DNA of 64,000 nucleotides from Cupriavidus sp. EM10 (GCF_018729255.1 NZ_CP076061.1:124001-188000); one strand, 5' to 3'; numbered from the stretch's first letter, positions 17,773-27,269 are shown. The notes: a model not told the origin generated them from the sequence alone. Program-made: numbers and translations.

Positions 17773-18875
17773 TCAGCCTTCCGCGCGCTGTCCCAGCCGC
17801 CCGCGCCCCCACTGGGGCAGGTCGGCGGTCAGCCAGTCCACCATCGCGCGGACCGGGTTGGCGGCCTCCACATAACGGTGGAACAGCGCCCCGGCGACAT
17901 TGCTGGCCGCCCACGCCAGCCCCATGCCCAGCGCGTTGAGCACGGGCCGGCCCGGCACCAGGTGGGTCACCACGGCATTGACGACCAGGCAGACCGGAAA
18001 GTGCACCAGGAAGACCGAATAGGAAATGCGGCCGAAGTACGCGGTCAGGCGCCCGGCGGGCCAGGTTTCCAGCCAGCCGCCTCGGCGCGACACAGCCAGC
18101 AGCAGTGCCGTGGCCAGTGCCACCGCGATGCGCAGCCGGAAATCCACGGCCAGCGCGGCCAGCCCGATGGCGGCCAGCGCCACCAGCGGCAAGATCGAGC
18201 GGCCCGGGTTCGACGCCCAGTAGGCCAGCGATCCCATGCCATAGGCGCCAAAGAAGTAGATGGCCCAGATATCCCACGACGCATCGCGGTTGAACCAGAA
18301 CAGCGAGGCCAGCGCCAGCGCGGCCACCATCGGCACGCCCAGCGGCAGCGTGTTGAGCGCCACCGCCCGCGCCAGCCACAGTGCCATCACCATCAGCGCG
18401 AAAAGCTGCAGGTCGATCGCGATATACCAGACACCGGCGGACAAGGCATCGACATCGAGGATGTTATGCAGCAGCAGGATATGCGCGACGAACTGCGCCA
18501 GGTGCGGCGCGGCGGGGATGGAATCGTGCTGCATCCAGGTGCGCGCGACGGCTGCACCGGCAATCGCCACAAGGATGGCCGCCGCGAATGGCACCACCAG
18601 CTTCTGGTAGCGGCGCCATACGGTACCCAGCGGATTGGCAACGGTCAGTTGGCCGCCGGGGCCAGGCTGCGCGCCGCCAGGAAGCCGCTGATGACAAGGA
18701 AAACCTGCACGGCGATCCGTGCGTAGTCGGCCAGCCAGCCGATCAGGCCGGGCGCCAGCATGTGGGCGGCATCGGACATCGGCCCGTAGAAGGCCAGGTG
18801 GTGCAATACGATCAGCTGCGAGCTGACCGCCTTCAGAGCGTCTACACACGCCAGACGGGAAGGACGGGGGCTCAT
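17773..18875 (-). CDS. Acyltransferase family 3 membrane protein (one-base frameshift)
   Basis: Multi-span inner-membrane acyltransferase (OafA/YrhL type) that would transfer acetyl or another acyl group to an envelope glycan. The N-terminus (RLACVDALKAVSSQLIVLHH) has the family His in LHHLAFYGP. A transmembrane segment follows (VFLVISGFLAARSLAP). The frame then breaks; one more base near 18656 joins RSLAPG to GQLTVANPLGTVWRRYQKLV, giving 367 aa with about nine further hydrophobic segments. The acceptor is unknown. It is a single gene between two terminators or promoters. The break is likely a sequencing error. Confidence 0.75.
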
Positions 18876-19100
18876 TTGTTATTCGAGGGGGTGCAAAGTG
18901 GGCCGAATTGTACTCGTTTCGGTGCGTTCGGCTGATCCGGGCCCGGTAACGCCCGCCGTTACGGTTGTAATCAGGTGTACAACGTGGCGGAAAGGCAACT
19001 TTCATTGCACTACTCTCGGGCATTAGCTAATAAGAAACAAATTCTTAGCGCCGATGGGTTCGGGGTATACCCTTGCGTCTTTCCGAGCCTTGCCCCGAAC

Positions 19101-20012
19101 ATGTCCCTGACTGTCGCTTTCACCTCCGTGCGCCGCCTGCTGGCTGGCGTTGCCCTGGCCGCCGCCATCGTGCCGGCCGTCCACGCACAGACCCAGACGC
19201 CCGTCCTCGACAAGATCCGCCAGACCGGCACGATCACGCTCGGCTACCGCGAATCGGCCCTGCCGTTCTCGTTCGCCGACGACTCGGGCAAGCCGGCCGG
19301 CTATGCCGTGGACCTGTGCCTGCGCGTGGCCGAAGCCACCAAACAGAAGCTGGGGCTCAAGGACCTGAAGGTACGCTGGCTGCCGCTGACGCCGCAGAAT
19401 CGTGTGCCGGCCATGGTCAACGGGCTGGCCGACCTGGACTGCGCGCCCAACACCAATACGCTGGAGCGCCAGAAGCAGGTGGCATTCAGCGTGTCGCACT
19501 ACGTTTCCACGGTGCGCATGCTGGTCCGGGCCGATTCGGGCATCAAGTCGTTCGCTGACCTGCGTGGCAAGACGGTGGTGACCAGCGCCGGCTCCACGGG
19601 CGACCGCCACGTGCGCCGCCTCAAGGGCGAGTACGGCTTCCACGACGTCTACGCCAAGGATCACGGCGAATCGTTCCTGCTGCTCGAAACCGGCCGCGCC
19701 CAGGCCTTCGTGATGGACGACGTGCTGCTGGCTGGCCTGCGCGCCAAGTCGAAAGATCCGTCCCAGTACGTGATTGTCGGCCCGGCCCTGTCGGTGGAGC
19801 AGAACGCGCTGATGATGTCCAAGGCCGATCCCGAGTGGAAGCAGCTGGTCGACCAGACGCTGGCCAAGACCTTTGCCAGCCCCGACGCCGCCGCGCTTCA
19901 GAAGCGCTGGTTCCAGCAACCGATCGGCACGCGCGGCACCAATCTGGCGCTGGCACCGTCCGCGGAGGTCCTGCAAGCCTGGAAACACCCCTCTGACGTT
20001 GTGACGGAGTAG
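19101..20012 (+). CDS. Amino-acid ABC transporter substrate-binding protein (GltI-like)
   Basis: 303-aa periplasmic binding protein. The signal peptide (MSLTVAFTSVRRLLAGVALA...) is cleaved after VHA. The mature protein follows glutamate/aspartate receptor patterns: TITLGYRESALPFSFADDSG, GYAVDLCLRVAE, LRGKTVVTSAGSTGDRHVR and AFVMDDVLLAGL. The Arg and Asp of the ligand site look conserved. No permease or ATPase gene is adjacent, so it is an orphan receptor that must share a transporter encoded elsewhere. There is no good ribosome site before 19101; an in-frame ATG at 18975 would add 42 residues ahead of the signal and is less likely. Confidence 0.85.
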   Translation: MSLTVAFTSVRRLLAGVALAAAIVPAVHAQTQTPVLDKIRQTGTITLGYRESALPFSFADDSGKPAGYAVDLCLRVAEATKQKLGLKDLKVRWLPLTPQNRVPAMVNGLADLDCAPNTNTLERQKQVAFSVSHYVSTVRMLVRADSGIKSFADLRGKTVVTSAGSTGDRHVRRLKGEYGFHDVYAKDHGESFLLLETGRAQAFVMDDVLLAGLRAKSKDPSQYVIVGPALSVEQNALMMSKADPEWKQLVDQTLAKTFASPDAAALQKRWFQQPIGTRGTNLALAPSAEVLQAWKHPSDVVTE

Positions 20013-20087
20013 GCATTTCACGGGGCGACTCCCCGGATAAGCCCTGAGTTGACGCCCTTTACGGCCTTGTCCACACTGGCCTGAGCC

Positions 20088-20111
20088 TGGTTCTACCGCC
20101 CGGTAGGACCA
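20088..20111. promoter_or_regulatory. Inverted repeat upstream of the small repeat protein
   Basis: TGGTTCTACCG-CC-CGGTAGGACCA: two 11-base arms with one mismatch, 60 bp upstream of the next start. It has no T-run, so an operator is as likely as a terminator for the preceding gene. Confidence 0.4.
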
Positions 20112-20170
20112 GCCACAACGCGACCGCCATCGTGAAACACCACCTGGGCGGCAACTCAGAGGAGAATTCC

Positions 20171-20458
20171 ATGAAGCAATTGATCGCCACCGCCGTCGCG
20201 CTGGGTCTGGCCACTGCATCCGTGGCTGCCATCGCGCAGGACAAGAAGTCGTTCGACCCGTATTCCCAGGGCGCCAAGTCCGGCGAGAAGTTCGACACGT
20301 ACAGCCAGGGCGCCAAGTCCGGCGACAAGTTCGACCCGTATTCGCAAGGCGCTAATAAGAGCACCCGCGCCGACCTGACCGACCAGTCGGCAGCCCCGAA
20401 GCAGCCAAAGGCCAAGAAGTCGGCCAAGGCCACGAAGAAGCCGGCTCAGGGGAATTGA
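20171..20458 (+). CDS. Small secreted protein with DPYSQGA repeats
   Basis: 95-aa protein of unknown function. A signal peptide of about 22 residues (MKQLIATAVALGLATASVAA) leads to three near-identical repeats, FDPYSQGAKSGEK, FDTYSQGAKSGDK and FDPYSQGANKS. A Lys/Ala-rich tail ends in KKPAQGN. The start at 20171 is fixed by AGAGGAGA upstream. A related repeat, (D/N)(P/V)(Y/F)xDGA, occurs in the small protein at 45484, so both belong to one family. Small stress-induced secreted proteins of this kind occur in metal-tolerant Cupriavidus, but I cannot assign a symbol. It is followed by a good terminator. Confidence 0.75.
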   Translation: MKQLIATAVALGLATASVAAIAQDKKSFDPYSQGAKSGEKFDTYSQGAKSGDKFDPYSQGANKSTRADLTDQSAAPKQPKAKKSAKATKKPAQGN

Positions 20459-20481
20459 GCCGCAGGCTGATTCGGACACAA

Positions 20482-20503
20482 AAAGGAGCCTTTGGGCTCC
20501 TTT
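20482..20503 (+). terminator. Intrinsic terminator
   Basis: Nine-base-pair stem AAAGGAGCC/GGCTCCTTT with a TTTG loop, followed by CTGATTTTG. It lies 23 bases past the stop of the small repeat protein. Confidence 0.85.
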
Positions 20504-20702
20504 CTGATTTTGTGCATCAAACTGCACCACAGTGCTTTTCTAGCTTGCTTCGTTCCTACAATGTGCTGCTTCATCTACGAGAAGCCCGGCACAGACAATG
20601 GTCGAAGCAGCGTGCTTGACGGAAATCGCGCCTCCCGAAGACTGCCACCACCGATTCGGCGCCGTGCATTACTACGAAGGCAGGCCAATCCGTCCATGAA
20701 GC
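20504..20702. other. Non-coding stretch downstream of the small RNA
   Basis: About 200 bases between two oppositely directed terminators. A partial dyad, TGCACCACAGTGC, lies at 20523-20535. I found no convincing open frame or promoter pair here. Confidence 0.4.
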
Positions 20703-20838
20703 ACAAAGACCAACGGCTGCCAATGGCAGCCGTTGTAGGCGGGCTTCTCTATCTGCATTGCTGCAGAACTCCCACTCCAGGTGGGACCTGGTTTCCCAGG
20801 CGGCGCTACGTTTTCGCACCCGCTTGCACGTAGTTTGT
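20703..20838 (-). ncRNA. Candidate structured small RNA (unclassified)
   Basis: About 136 nt, predicted from promoter, structure and terminator together. On the minus strand it forms five hairpins in a row: CTACGT/ACGTAG (20833-20828 with 20811-20806); CCTGG-GAAA-CCAGG (20800-20787); TCCCAC-CTGGA-GTGGGA (20786-20770); CTGCA-GCAA-TGCAG (20766-20753); and a terminator stem AACGGCTGCC/GGCAGCCGTT (20734-20712) followed by GGTCTTTGTG. Two loops are GNRA tetraloops. There is no open frame with a ribosome site. I do not recognise an Rfam family; a divergent 6S RNA should be considered, but length and fold do not fit well. Confidence 0.65.
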
Positions 20839-20843
20839 AAAGG

Positions 20844-20872
20844 ATTCTAGCCCCGCTTGTCGACGGGGTCAA
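20844..20872 (-). promoter_or_regulatory. Strong sigma-70 promoter of the small RNA
   Basis: Minus strand: -35 TTGACC (20867-20872), 17-bp spacer, -10 TAGAAT (20844-20849). Predicted start is at about 20838. It begins 14 bases beyond the stop of the gene at 20886, so it gives an independent transcript. Its quality equals the tRNA promoters in this window. Confidence 0.75.
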
Positions 20873-20885
20873 CGGCTCCGCCCGA

Positions 20886-21749
20886 TCACTGCCCGGATTC
20901 CGGCAACATCTCCATCGCCGTCACGTCCACCCGTTGCACCTCGTTGTTCTGCCGGATCTCCGTGCGCAGCACGAAGGCTTCCATCGGGCAGTACCAGTCG
21001 GTCACGTGCAGCACGCTCGGTTCCAGTTGCAGCAGTTCGTCGCCCACCATCAGCGGGCCCAGCGAGGTGCGTTTCTCGTAGGTGATGGGCATGCATTCCT
21101 TGCGGCCCATGACCGTATTGATCATCTGCTTGCGGCCCACGTGGCGCGAGCCGACGATGATCGATGCGTGCAGGGCCTGCATGCTTCCCACCACCTCGTC
21201 CTTGCCCAGCGGGTAGATCTTCAGCGATACGCTCGACTGGAAGGTCTCGCCTTCCAGCATGGCGCCCTCCTTGATCTCCAGGCCCGCATAGTTGAACACC
21301 CCGCTGCCGTTGAACGACGCCTCGCCAAACATCCGCGCGTAGCGGGCGCGGGCGTTGATCACGGCGTTGCGGCTGTCGATGCGGGTGCGCGCCGTGGCGG
21401 CGTTGCGGTCGATATTGATCTCGTGGACCTGGTCCATGACCACGGGCGGGCCCATCAGCGCCGACAAGGCGGATTTCGACCTGACTTCCAGCTGCGCGCT
21501 GCAGCCGCGGGCCGTGCGCATGACATCGCGCAGGGTCATCGTGATGGACATCGGCATGGAGCCGTCTCCCTCCAGTTGCACGCGCGATCCGGAGCGGAAC
21601 CAGGGGGCGTCGCAAAGCACTGCCCCGGCTGGCATCGGGGGCGACATGCCTGATATGGGCGCAGCCTCGGGGGCCGAAGCCTGCGCAAATGCCGTGTTCA
21701 TCACAACTGTCAGCAACCCCAGCAGCAGCGCCGGTTTCATGGCGATCAT
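20886..21749 (-). CDS. Secreted protein of unknown function
   Basis: 287-aa exported protein. Signal peptide MKPALLLGLLTVVMNTAFA is cleaved before QASAPEA. The mature part has mixed beta-rich character and four cysteines (LCDAPWF, ARGCSAQ, RKECMPI, WYCPMEA) that could form two disulfides in the periplasm. I do not recognise the family. The start is either 21749 or the second Met at 21740, which begins the signal; ribosome sites do not decide. It has no operon partner. Confidence 0.7.
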   Translation of the reverse strand: MIAMKPALLLGLLTVVMNTAFAQASAPEAAPISGMSPPMPAGAVLCDAPWFRSGSRVQLEGDGSMPMSITMTLRDVMRTARGCSAQLEVRSKSALSALMGPPVVMDQVHEINIDRNAATARTRIDSRNAVINARARYARMFGEASFNGSGVFNYAGLEIKEGAMLEGETFQSSVSLKIYPLGKDEVVGSMQALHASIIVGSRHVGRKQMINTVMGRKECMPITYEKRTSLGPLMVGDELLQLEPSVLHVTDWYCPMEAFVLRTEIRQNNEVQRVDVTAMEMLPESGQ

Positions 21750-22109
21750 CCGTTTCCGATGGCCGGCGGCGGCAGGGTCAGCTTCTGCCGGTAACGTGCC
21801 GGAATGGCGGAAGTATTACGCGAAATCGGCGCGGCGGAAATGGGCTGAAGGGGCCGGAACCCGGGTCAGAGGCCGATCGGTCGCCAAAACGGCGAGGCGG
21901 GAAATGCGCTCGTGCTACCATTGCGCGCCCGTAGCGGTCGCCATGCCGAAAGCTGGCCTCCGGATCGCGCCATTTTGCTGGTCATTGCAACGGGCGTAGC
22001 CGCCTCGCCCGATCGTGTCCACCATGTCGGGGCGTGCCGCGTTGTGGGGAGTTCGCCACAAGGCGGACATCGGAACAGCCTCCGGGACCCCGGCCATTTC
22101 AGGAGAAAT
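21750..22109. other. 360-bp intergenic region upstream of the arn operon
   Basis: Separates the divergent secreted-protein gene and arnT and must hold both promoters. I see no PmrA-type direct repeat (CTTAAG-N5-CTTAAG) and no near-consensus sigma-70 pair. The last bases before arnT carry AGGAGAAAT. Confidence 0.45.
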
Positions 22110-23824
22110 ATGCGTAGTTCTTCGCCCACGCGCCAAGCCGGGCTGCCTGTCGGCATGGTTGTGTTCATCGCGATCGCCGTACTGCTGGTCTGGTTCGGTA
22201 CGCTCGATGCCCGCCACCTGCTGCGTCCGGACGAAGGCCGATATGCCGAGATCTCGCGCGAGATGTTCGTCACGGGCGACTGGGTGACCATCCGCTACAA
22301 CGCCCTGAAATACTTCGAAAAGCCGCCGTTCCACATGTGGGTGACCACCATCGCCTACGAACTGTTCGGCGTGGGCGACTGGCAGGCGCGGCTGTGCGTG
22401 GCGCTGTCGGGCATCCTGGGGCTCGGCATGACGATGCTGGCCACGGCGCGCTGGTACGGTTGCCGCGCGGGCCTGCTGGCCGGGCTGGTCATGCTGGCCA
22501 TGCCGATGTGGAGCGTGGCCGGCCATTTCAATTCGCTGGACATGACACTGTCCGGCGCCCTGGCCTGCGTGCTGGCCTGCATGCTGCTGGCCCAGCATCC
22601 CGATACGTCGCCCGGCGCCCGCCGGGCCTGGATGGTGGCCTGCTGGGCGGCCATGGGCGTTGCCATCCTGACCAAGGGTTTGGTCGGCATCGCACTGCCC
22701 GGACTGGTGCTCGTGGTCTATACGCTGGTCACACGCGATATCGGGCTGTGGCGACGTCTGCATCTGCCAACGGGCATCCTGGCCATGCTGGTGGTGACCG
22801 TGCCGTGGTTCTGGCTGATTTCGACGAAGAACCCCGAATTTCCTCGCTTTTCTTTATTCACGAGCACTGGGACCGTTACACATCCACGGTGCACGCGCGC
22901 AAGGGGTCGATCTGGTATTTCGTGCCGCTGCTACTGGCGGGCATGCTGCCCTGGCTGGGCCTGGTGCCGCGCATGTGGGAGGTGGTGCGCGACCGTGCCG
23001 GAGCCGTGCGCGGCGCCGGTGGCAAGCCATTCCAGCCCGCGCTGCTGAGCCTGGTCTGGTTCGCGGCGATCTTCGTGTTCTTCAGCATGTCGGGGTCGAA
23101 GCTGCCGGGCTATATCGTGCCGGTGTTCCCGGCGCTGGCCATCCTGGCCGCCGTGGCGCTCGACCAGATCAGCGACAAATCGTGGAACCGCCAGATCAAC
23201 GCGCTGCTGGTGCTGGCCGTGGTGGGCCTGATCGCCGCACCCGTAGTGGCCACGCTGGAGCGGGAAACCAATCCGAATGAAGTGTTCCGCGCCTTCGCCG
23301 TCTATATTGGTGTGGCGTTTGCCGTACTGCTGGCCGGCATGCTGCTGGCGCGTCGGTTGCTGCGCACCCGCGGGGTGTTCCCGAGCGTGGCCGCGTTCGC
23401 GCTGTCGATGTTCCTGACCTGCACGATCGGCCTGCTCGGCCACGAGGTGATGGGCCGCCGCGCGTCTGGCGTGGACATGCTGCCGGCCATCAAGGCCGTG
23501 CTCAAGGACGACATGCCGCTATATGGCGTGGGCATGCTGGATCACACGCTGCCCTTCTACCTGGGCCGGACGCTGACCATGGTCGCCGCGCCCGACGAAC
23601 TGGAGTTCGGCACCCAGCAGGAGCCGGACAAGTGGATTCCGACCATGGACGCCTTCGTCGCCAAATGGAAGGATGGCCAGCCGGCGCTCGGTATCATGTC
23701 GCCGGAAACGTATGACAGCCTGGTGGCGCAGCATGTGCCGATCTACGTGGTGGCACGCGATGTACGCCGTGTCGTCGCCAGCAATTTCCCGCCGCCGGCC
23801 CAGGAAGCCGGAAACACCCGATGA
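22110..23824 (+). CDS. arnT: ArnT-like lipid A L-Ara4N transferase (one-base frameshift)
   Basis: Inner-membrane glycosyltransferase of the ArnT/PMT (GT83/GT39-like) family, 571 aa when repaired. It would move L-Ara4N from undecaprenyl phosphate to lipid A on the periplasmic face. The N-terminus has LLRPDEGRYAEISREMFVTG, the conserved acidic loop of the family, and YFEKPPFHMW. The frame breaks in a T4 run at 22848-22851. One extra T gives NPEFPRFFFIHEHWDRYTST, typical of the family. The C-terminal half holds several transmembrane segments. The start at 22110 has AGGAG. It overlaps the next gene by ATGA. The break is most likely a homopolymer error, as arn genes are often essential in Burkholderiaceae. 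Confidence 0.82.
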
Positions 23825-24192
23825 ATCTTTCGACTTTTGCCTTTATCTTCACCGGCGTCCTGCTCAACGCCTGTGCCCAGTTGCTGCTCAAGGCCGGCAC
23901 CAATGCCGTGGGCGCGATCACGATCGAGCGCGCCACCATCCTCACCACGGCCTTCCGGGTGCTGACGCAATGGCCGGTGATCGCCGGGCTGACCTGCTAC
24001 GTGATCAGCGTAGGCGTCTGGATCATCGGCCTGTCTCGCGTGGATGTGTCGATTGCCTATCCCATGCTGTCGCTCGGCTATGTCGTCAACGCGCTGGCCG
24101 CGTGGTGGCTGTTCGGCGAGATGATCGGCCCGCTGCGCGTGGCAGGCATCATGCTGATCCTTGCCGGTGTCTTTCTGATTGCCCGTTCCTGA
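23821..24192 (+). CDS. Small EamA/SMR-type flippase subunit (ArnE/ArnF-like)
   Basis: 123-aa protein with four hydrophobic helices, the size and pattern of ArnE and ArnF, which flip undecaprenyl-phosphate-L-Ara4N across the inner membrane. Features: NACAQLLLKAGTN near the N-terminus, and VSIAYPMLSLGYVVNALAAW, the usual SMR-type third helix. E. coli has an arnE-arnF pair. Only one such gene is present here, so it may form a homodimer or work alone. It is translationally coupled to arnT (ATGA) and lies 6 bp from arnB. Confidence 0.82.
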   Translation: MNLSTFAFIFTGVLLNACAQLLLKAGTNAVGAITIERATILTTAFRVLTQWPVIAGLTCYVISVGVWIIGLSRVDVSIAYPMLSLGYVVNALAAWWLFGEMIGPLRVAGIMLILAGVFLIARS

Positions 24193-24198
24193 CCGCCC

Positions 24199-25374
24199 AT
24201 GACCGCTTCCGCTCCGCAGGATTTCCTGCCGTTCGTACGCCCCCAGATCGATGACGCCACCATTGCCGACGTCGGCAGGGTGCTGGCCTCGGGCTGGATC
24301 ACTTCCGGCCCCAAGGTGCAGGCTTTCGAGGCCGCGCTGTCCGAACTGTTCGGCGGCCGCCCGGTGCGCACGTTCTCCAATGGCTCGGCCACGATGGAAA
24401 TCGCGCTGCGCATCGCCGATATCGGCCCGGGCGACGAAGTCATCACCACGCCGATCACCTGGGTGGCCACGGCCAACGTGGTGCTGACGGTGGGCGCGCG
24501 GCCGGTGTTCGTCGACATCGACCCGGTCACGCGCAATATCGACCTGGACGCGGTCGAAGCCGCCATCACGCCGCGCACCCGCGCCATCATGCCGGTGTAC
24601 CTGTCGGGGCTGCCGGTCGACATGGATCGTCTTTACGCCATCGCCCAACGCCACAACCTGCGTGTCATCGAAGACGCCGCGCAGGCCATCGACTCGCGCT
24701 GGCGCGGCCAGCGCATTGGCGCGTTCGGCGACCTGGTCAGCTTCAGCTTCCAGGCCAACAAGAACATCACCACCATCGAAGGCGGCTGTCTGGTGATGAA
24801 TACGCCCGAGGAGGCCCAGCGCGCGGAGCGCCTGCGCCTGCAGGGCGTGATCCGTACCGGGATGGACGGCATGGACGTCGAGGAGCCCGGCGGCAAGTTC
24901 AACCTGACGGACGTCAACGCGGCCATCGGGCTCGCGCAGCTGCAGAACCTCGACACCATCACGGCGCGCCGTGCGGAGCTGGCCGAGACCTACTTCCGCT
25001 GCGCGGCCCAGGCGGGCCTGGCGGACCTTGGCATCGAACTGCCCGTGCCGCTGGACCCGGCCGCGGCCACCACGAACTGGCACATGTTCCAGGTGGTGCT
25101 GCCCACCGACCGCCTGCGCGGCGGCCCGGCCGAGGCGCGCAAGCTGGTGATGGAAGCCATGCGCGAGCAAGGCATCGGCACCGGCGTCCACTATCCGCCC
25201 GTTCACCTGTTTACCTATTTCCGCTCGCTCGGCTGGCGCGAGGGCATGCTGCCGCACGCCGAGCGCATCGGCCGCGGCATCGTCACGCTGCCGCTGTTCC
25301 CCGCGATGCAGGCCGCCGACGTGGAGCGGGTCTGTGCAACTCTCAGCGAAACATGCAAACGTCTCTCTCACTAA
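24199..25374 (+). CDS. arnB: UDP-4-amino-4-deoxy-L-arabinose aminotransferase
   Basis: PLP-dependent sugar aminotransferase (DegT/DnrJ/EryC1/ArnB family), 391 aa. It transfers an amino group from glutamate to UDP-4-ketopentose in the cytoplasm. Hallmarks: FSNGSATMEIALRIADIGPG, EDAAQAID, and FSFQANKNITTIEGG, which holds the PLP lysine. A C-terminal HYPP-type motif appears as GVHYPPVHLFTYF. Its 3' end overlaps arnC by 22 bp. Order and family match the arn pathway, although related amino-sugar aminotransferases share these motifs. Confidence 0.92.
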   Translation: MTASAPQDFLPFVRPQIDDATIADVGRVLASGWITSGPKVQAFEAALSELFGGRPVRTFSNGSATMEIALRIADIGPGDEVITTPITWVATANVVLTVGARPVFVDIDPVTRNIDLDAVEAAITPRTRAIMPVYLSGLPVDMDRLYAIAQRHNLRVIEDAAQAIDSRWRGQRIGAFGDLVSFSFQANKNITTIEGGCLVMNTPEEAQRAERLRLQGVIRTGMDGMDVEEPGGKFNLTDVNAAIGLAQLQNLDTITARRAELAETYFRCAAQAGLADLGIELPVPLDPAAATTNWHMFQVVLPTDRLRGGPAEARKLVMEAMREQGIGTGVHYPPVHLFTYFRSLGWREGMLPHAERIGRGIVTLPLFPAMQAADVERVCATLSETCKRLSH

Positions 25375-26345
25375 GTCCTGTCGAGGTCTCGGTCGTCATC
25401 CCCGTCTATAACGAGGAAGGCGGGCTGCAGGCGCTGTTCGACCGCGTGTATCCGGCGCTGGACGGCATGGGCGAATCGTACGAGGTCATCTTCGTCAACG
25501 ATGGCAGCGTGGACCGGTCGCCCGCGATGCTGGCCGCCCAGTACCACAAGCGCCCCGACGTGACGCGCGTCATCCTGTTCAACGGCAATTTTGGCCAGCA
25601 CATGGCCATCCTGGCCGGCTTCGAGCACACGCGCGGCCGTATCGTGATCACGCTGGACGCCGACCTGCAGAATCCGCCCGAGGAAATCCCGCGCCTGGTG
25701 GCCGAGATGCGCAAGGGCCACGACTACGTGGGCACCATCCGTCGCCAACGCAACGACAGCGCCTGGCGCCGCTATGCGTCGCGCGCCATGAACCGCCTGC
25801 GCGAGAAGATCACCAAGATCAAGATGACGGACCAGGGCTGCATGCTGCGCGCCTATGATCGCAATATCATCGATACGATCAACGCGTGCCGCGAAGTCAA
25901 CACGTTCATTCCGGCGCTGGCCTATACGTTCTCGTCCAATCCGGTCGAGATCGAGGTGGGCCACGAGCAGCGCCATGCGGGTGAGTCGAAATATTCGCTG
26001 TACCAGCTGATCCGCCTGAACTTCGACCTGGTGACCGGCTTCTCGATCGTGCCGCTGCAGTGGTTCTCGGCCATCGGGACCATCCTGTCGATCACGTCGG
26101 CGGGCCTGTTCGTGGTGCTGCTGGTGCGTCGCTTCATCTTCGGGTCGGAAGTGCAGGGTGTGTTCACGCTGTTCGCCTTCACGTTCTTCCTGATCGGCAT
26201 CATGCTGTTCGGCATCGGCCTGCTTGGCGAGTACATCGGCCGGATCTACCAGGAAGTGCGCGACCGGCCCCGCTACCGCATCCAGGCGGTGCTGGAACGC
26301 GACCCGAACCAGGGCAGCCAGGCGGAGGTATCGTGCGCGCAGTAG
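25353..26345 (+). CDS. arnC: Undecaprenyl-phosphate Ara4FN transferase
   Basis: 330-aa GT2 glycosyltransferase that loads formylated L-Ara4N onto undecaprenyl phosphate. The N-terminal catalytic domain has VVIPVYNEEGGLQAL, FVNDGSVDRS and LDADLQNPPEEI (the metal-binding DxD region). The C-terminal third has two hydrophobic segments (near residues 235-260 and 270-295) that anchor it to the membrane, as in ArnC. The last 13 bases overlap the formyltransferase gene. It belongs to a run of tightly packed genes, arnT to arnD. Confidence 0.93.
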   Translation: MQTSLSLSPVEVSVVIPVYNEEGGLQALFDRVYPALDGMGESYEVIFVNDGSVDRSPAMLAAQYHKRPDVTRVILFNGNFGQHMAILAGFEHTRGRIVITLDADLQNPPEEIPRLVAEMRKGHDYVGTIRRQRNDSAWRRYASRAMNRLREKITKIKMTDQGCMLRAYDRNIIDTINACREVNTFIPALAYTFSSNPVEIEVGHEQRHAGESKYSLYQLIRLNFDLVTGFSIVPLQWFSAIGTILSITSAGLFVVLLVRRFIFGSEVQGVFTLFAFTFFLIGIMLFGIGLLGEYIGRIYQEVRDRPRYRIQAVLERDPNQGSQAEVSCAQ

Positions 26346-27259
26346 TCTTTGCCTATCACAACGTCGGCGACCGCTGTCTGCGCGTGCTGCACGCGCAGGG
26401 CGTGGACGTGGCCCTGGTGGTCACCCACCGCGACCGCCCCGACGAGAATATCTGGTTCCAGCGCGTGGCCGACACCGCCGCCGATCTGAACCTGTCGTTC
26501 CTGTACGCCGAGGACCCCGCCGATCCAGCGCTGGCCGAGGCCGTCCGCGCAGCGCGGCCCGATGTGATCTTCTCGTTCTATTACCGCGCCATGATCCCGG
26601 CCGATGTGCTGGCCATTGCCCCGCAGGGCGCCTTCAACATGCATGGGTCGCTGCTGCCCAAGTATCGCGGCCGGGTGCCGGTGAACTGGGCGGTGCTGCA
26701 CGGCGAGACCGAGACCGGCGCCACGCTGCACGCGATGGAGGCCAAGCCCGACGCCGGCTATATCGTCGACCAGACGGCCGTGCCGATCCTGCCCGACGAC
26801 ACCGCAGGCCAGGTCTTCGAAAAAGTGACCGTGGCCGCCGAGCAGACGCTGTGGCGTGCGCTGCCCGCCATGAAGGCCGGCCAGACGCCCAAGAGGCCGA
26901 ACCGGCTGGCCGACGGCAGCTATTTCTCGGGCCGCAAGCCCGAGGATGGCCGCATCGACTTCAGCCAGCCCGCCGCCGCCGTCTACAATCTGATCCGCGC
27001 CGTGGCGCCGCCCTACCCCGGCGCGTTCACGGACATCGCCGGGCGCCGCTTTATCGTGGCACAGGCGCGCCGCCTTGAAGGCGGTACGGTGCCGGCGGGG
27101 CTGCGACCCGGCCTGCAAGTGCTGGACGGCCGGATCGTCGCCGTCTGCGGCGACGGTGGCGCGCTGCGCGTGCTGCAACTGCTGGAAGGCAGCAGTGCCG
27201 ATCACGCGAGCCCGGTCTCCGCTACCGAATTCCAGAACATCATCCCTGCACAGTCTTGA
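26333..27259 (+). CDS. UDP-L-Ara4N formyltransferase (ArnA N-terminal half as separate gene)
   Basis: 308-aa formyltransferase that uses 10-formyl-THF to formylate UDP-L-Ara4N. The active site block is NMHGSLLPKYRGRVPVNW with the Asn and His, followed by GATLHAMEAKPDAGYIVDQ, which contains the Asp. The GTG at 26333 is the start, with GGCGGAGG directly before it and overlap with arnC. In E. coli this activity is the N-terminal half of the bifunctional ArnA. Here the decarboxylase half is the next gene, 10 bp downstream. Confidence 0.9.
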   Translation: MRAVVFAYHNVGDRCLRVLHAQGVDVALVVTHRDRPDENIWFQRVADTAADLNLSFLYAEDPADPALAEAVRAARPDVIFSFYYRAMIPADVLAIAPQGAFNMHGSLLPKYRGRVPVNWAVLHGETETGATLHAMEAKPDAGYIVDQTAVPILPDDTAGQVFEKVTVAAEQTLWRALPAMKAGQTPKRPNRLADGSYFSGRKPEDGRIDFSQPAAAVYNLIRAVAPPYPGAFTDIAGRRFIVAQARRLEGGTVPAGLRPGLQVLDGRIVAVCGDGGALRVLQLLEGSSADHASPVSATEFQNIIPAQS

Positions 27260-27269
27260 AAGGAAACCG

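Noticed and set aside
20523..20535. NtrC-like site TGCACCACAGTGC
   Set aside because: Only one half matches the TGCACC...GGTGCA consensus properly, and no nitrogen-regulated gene or sigma-54 promoter follows.
21750..22109. PmrA-type regulatory box before the arn operon
   Set aside because: No CTTAA-type direct repeat with an 11-bp period is present in the region.
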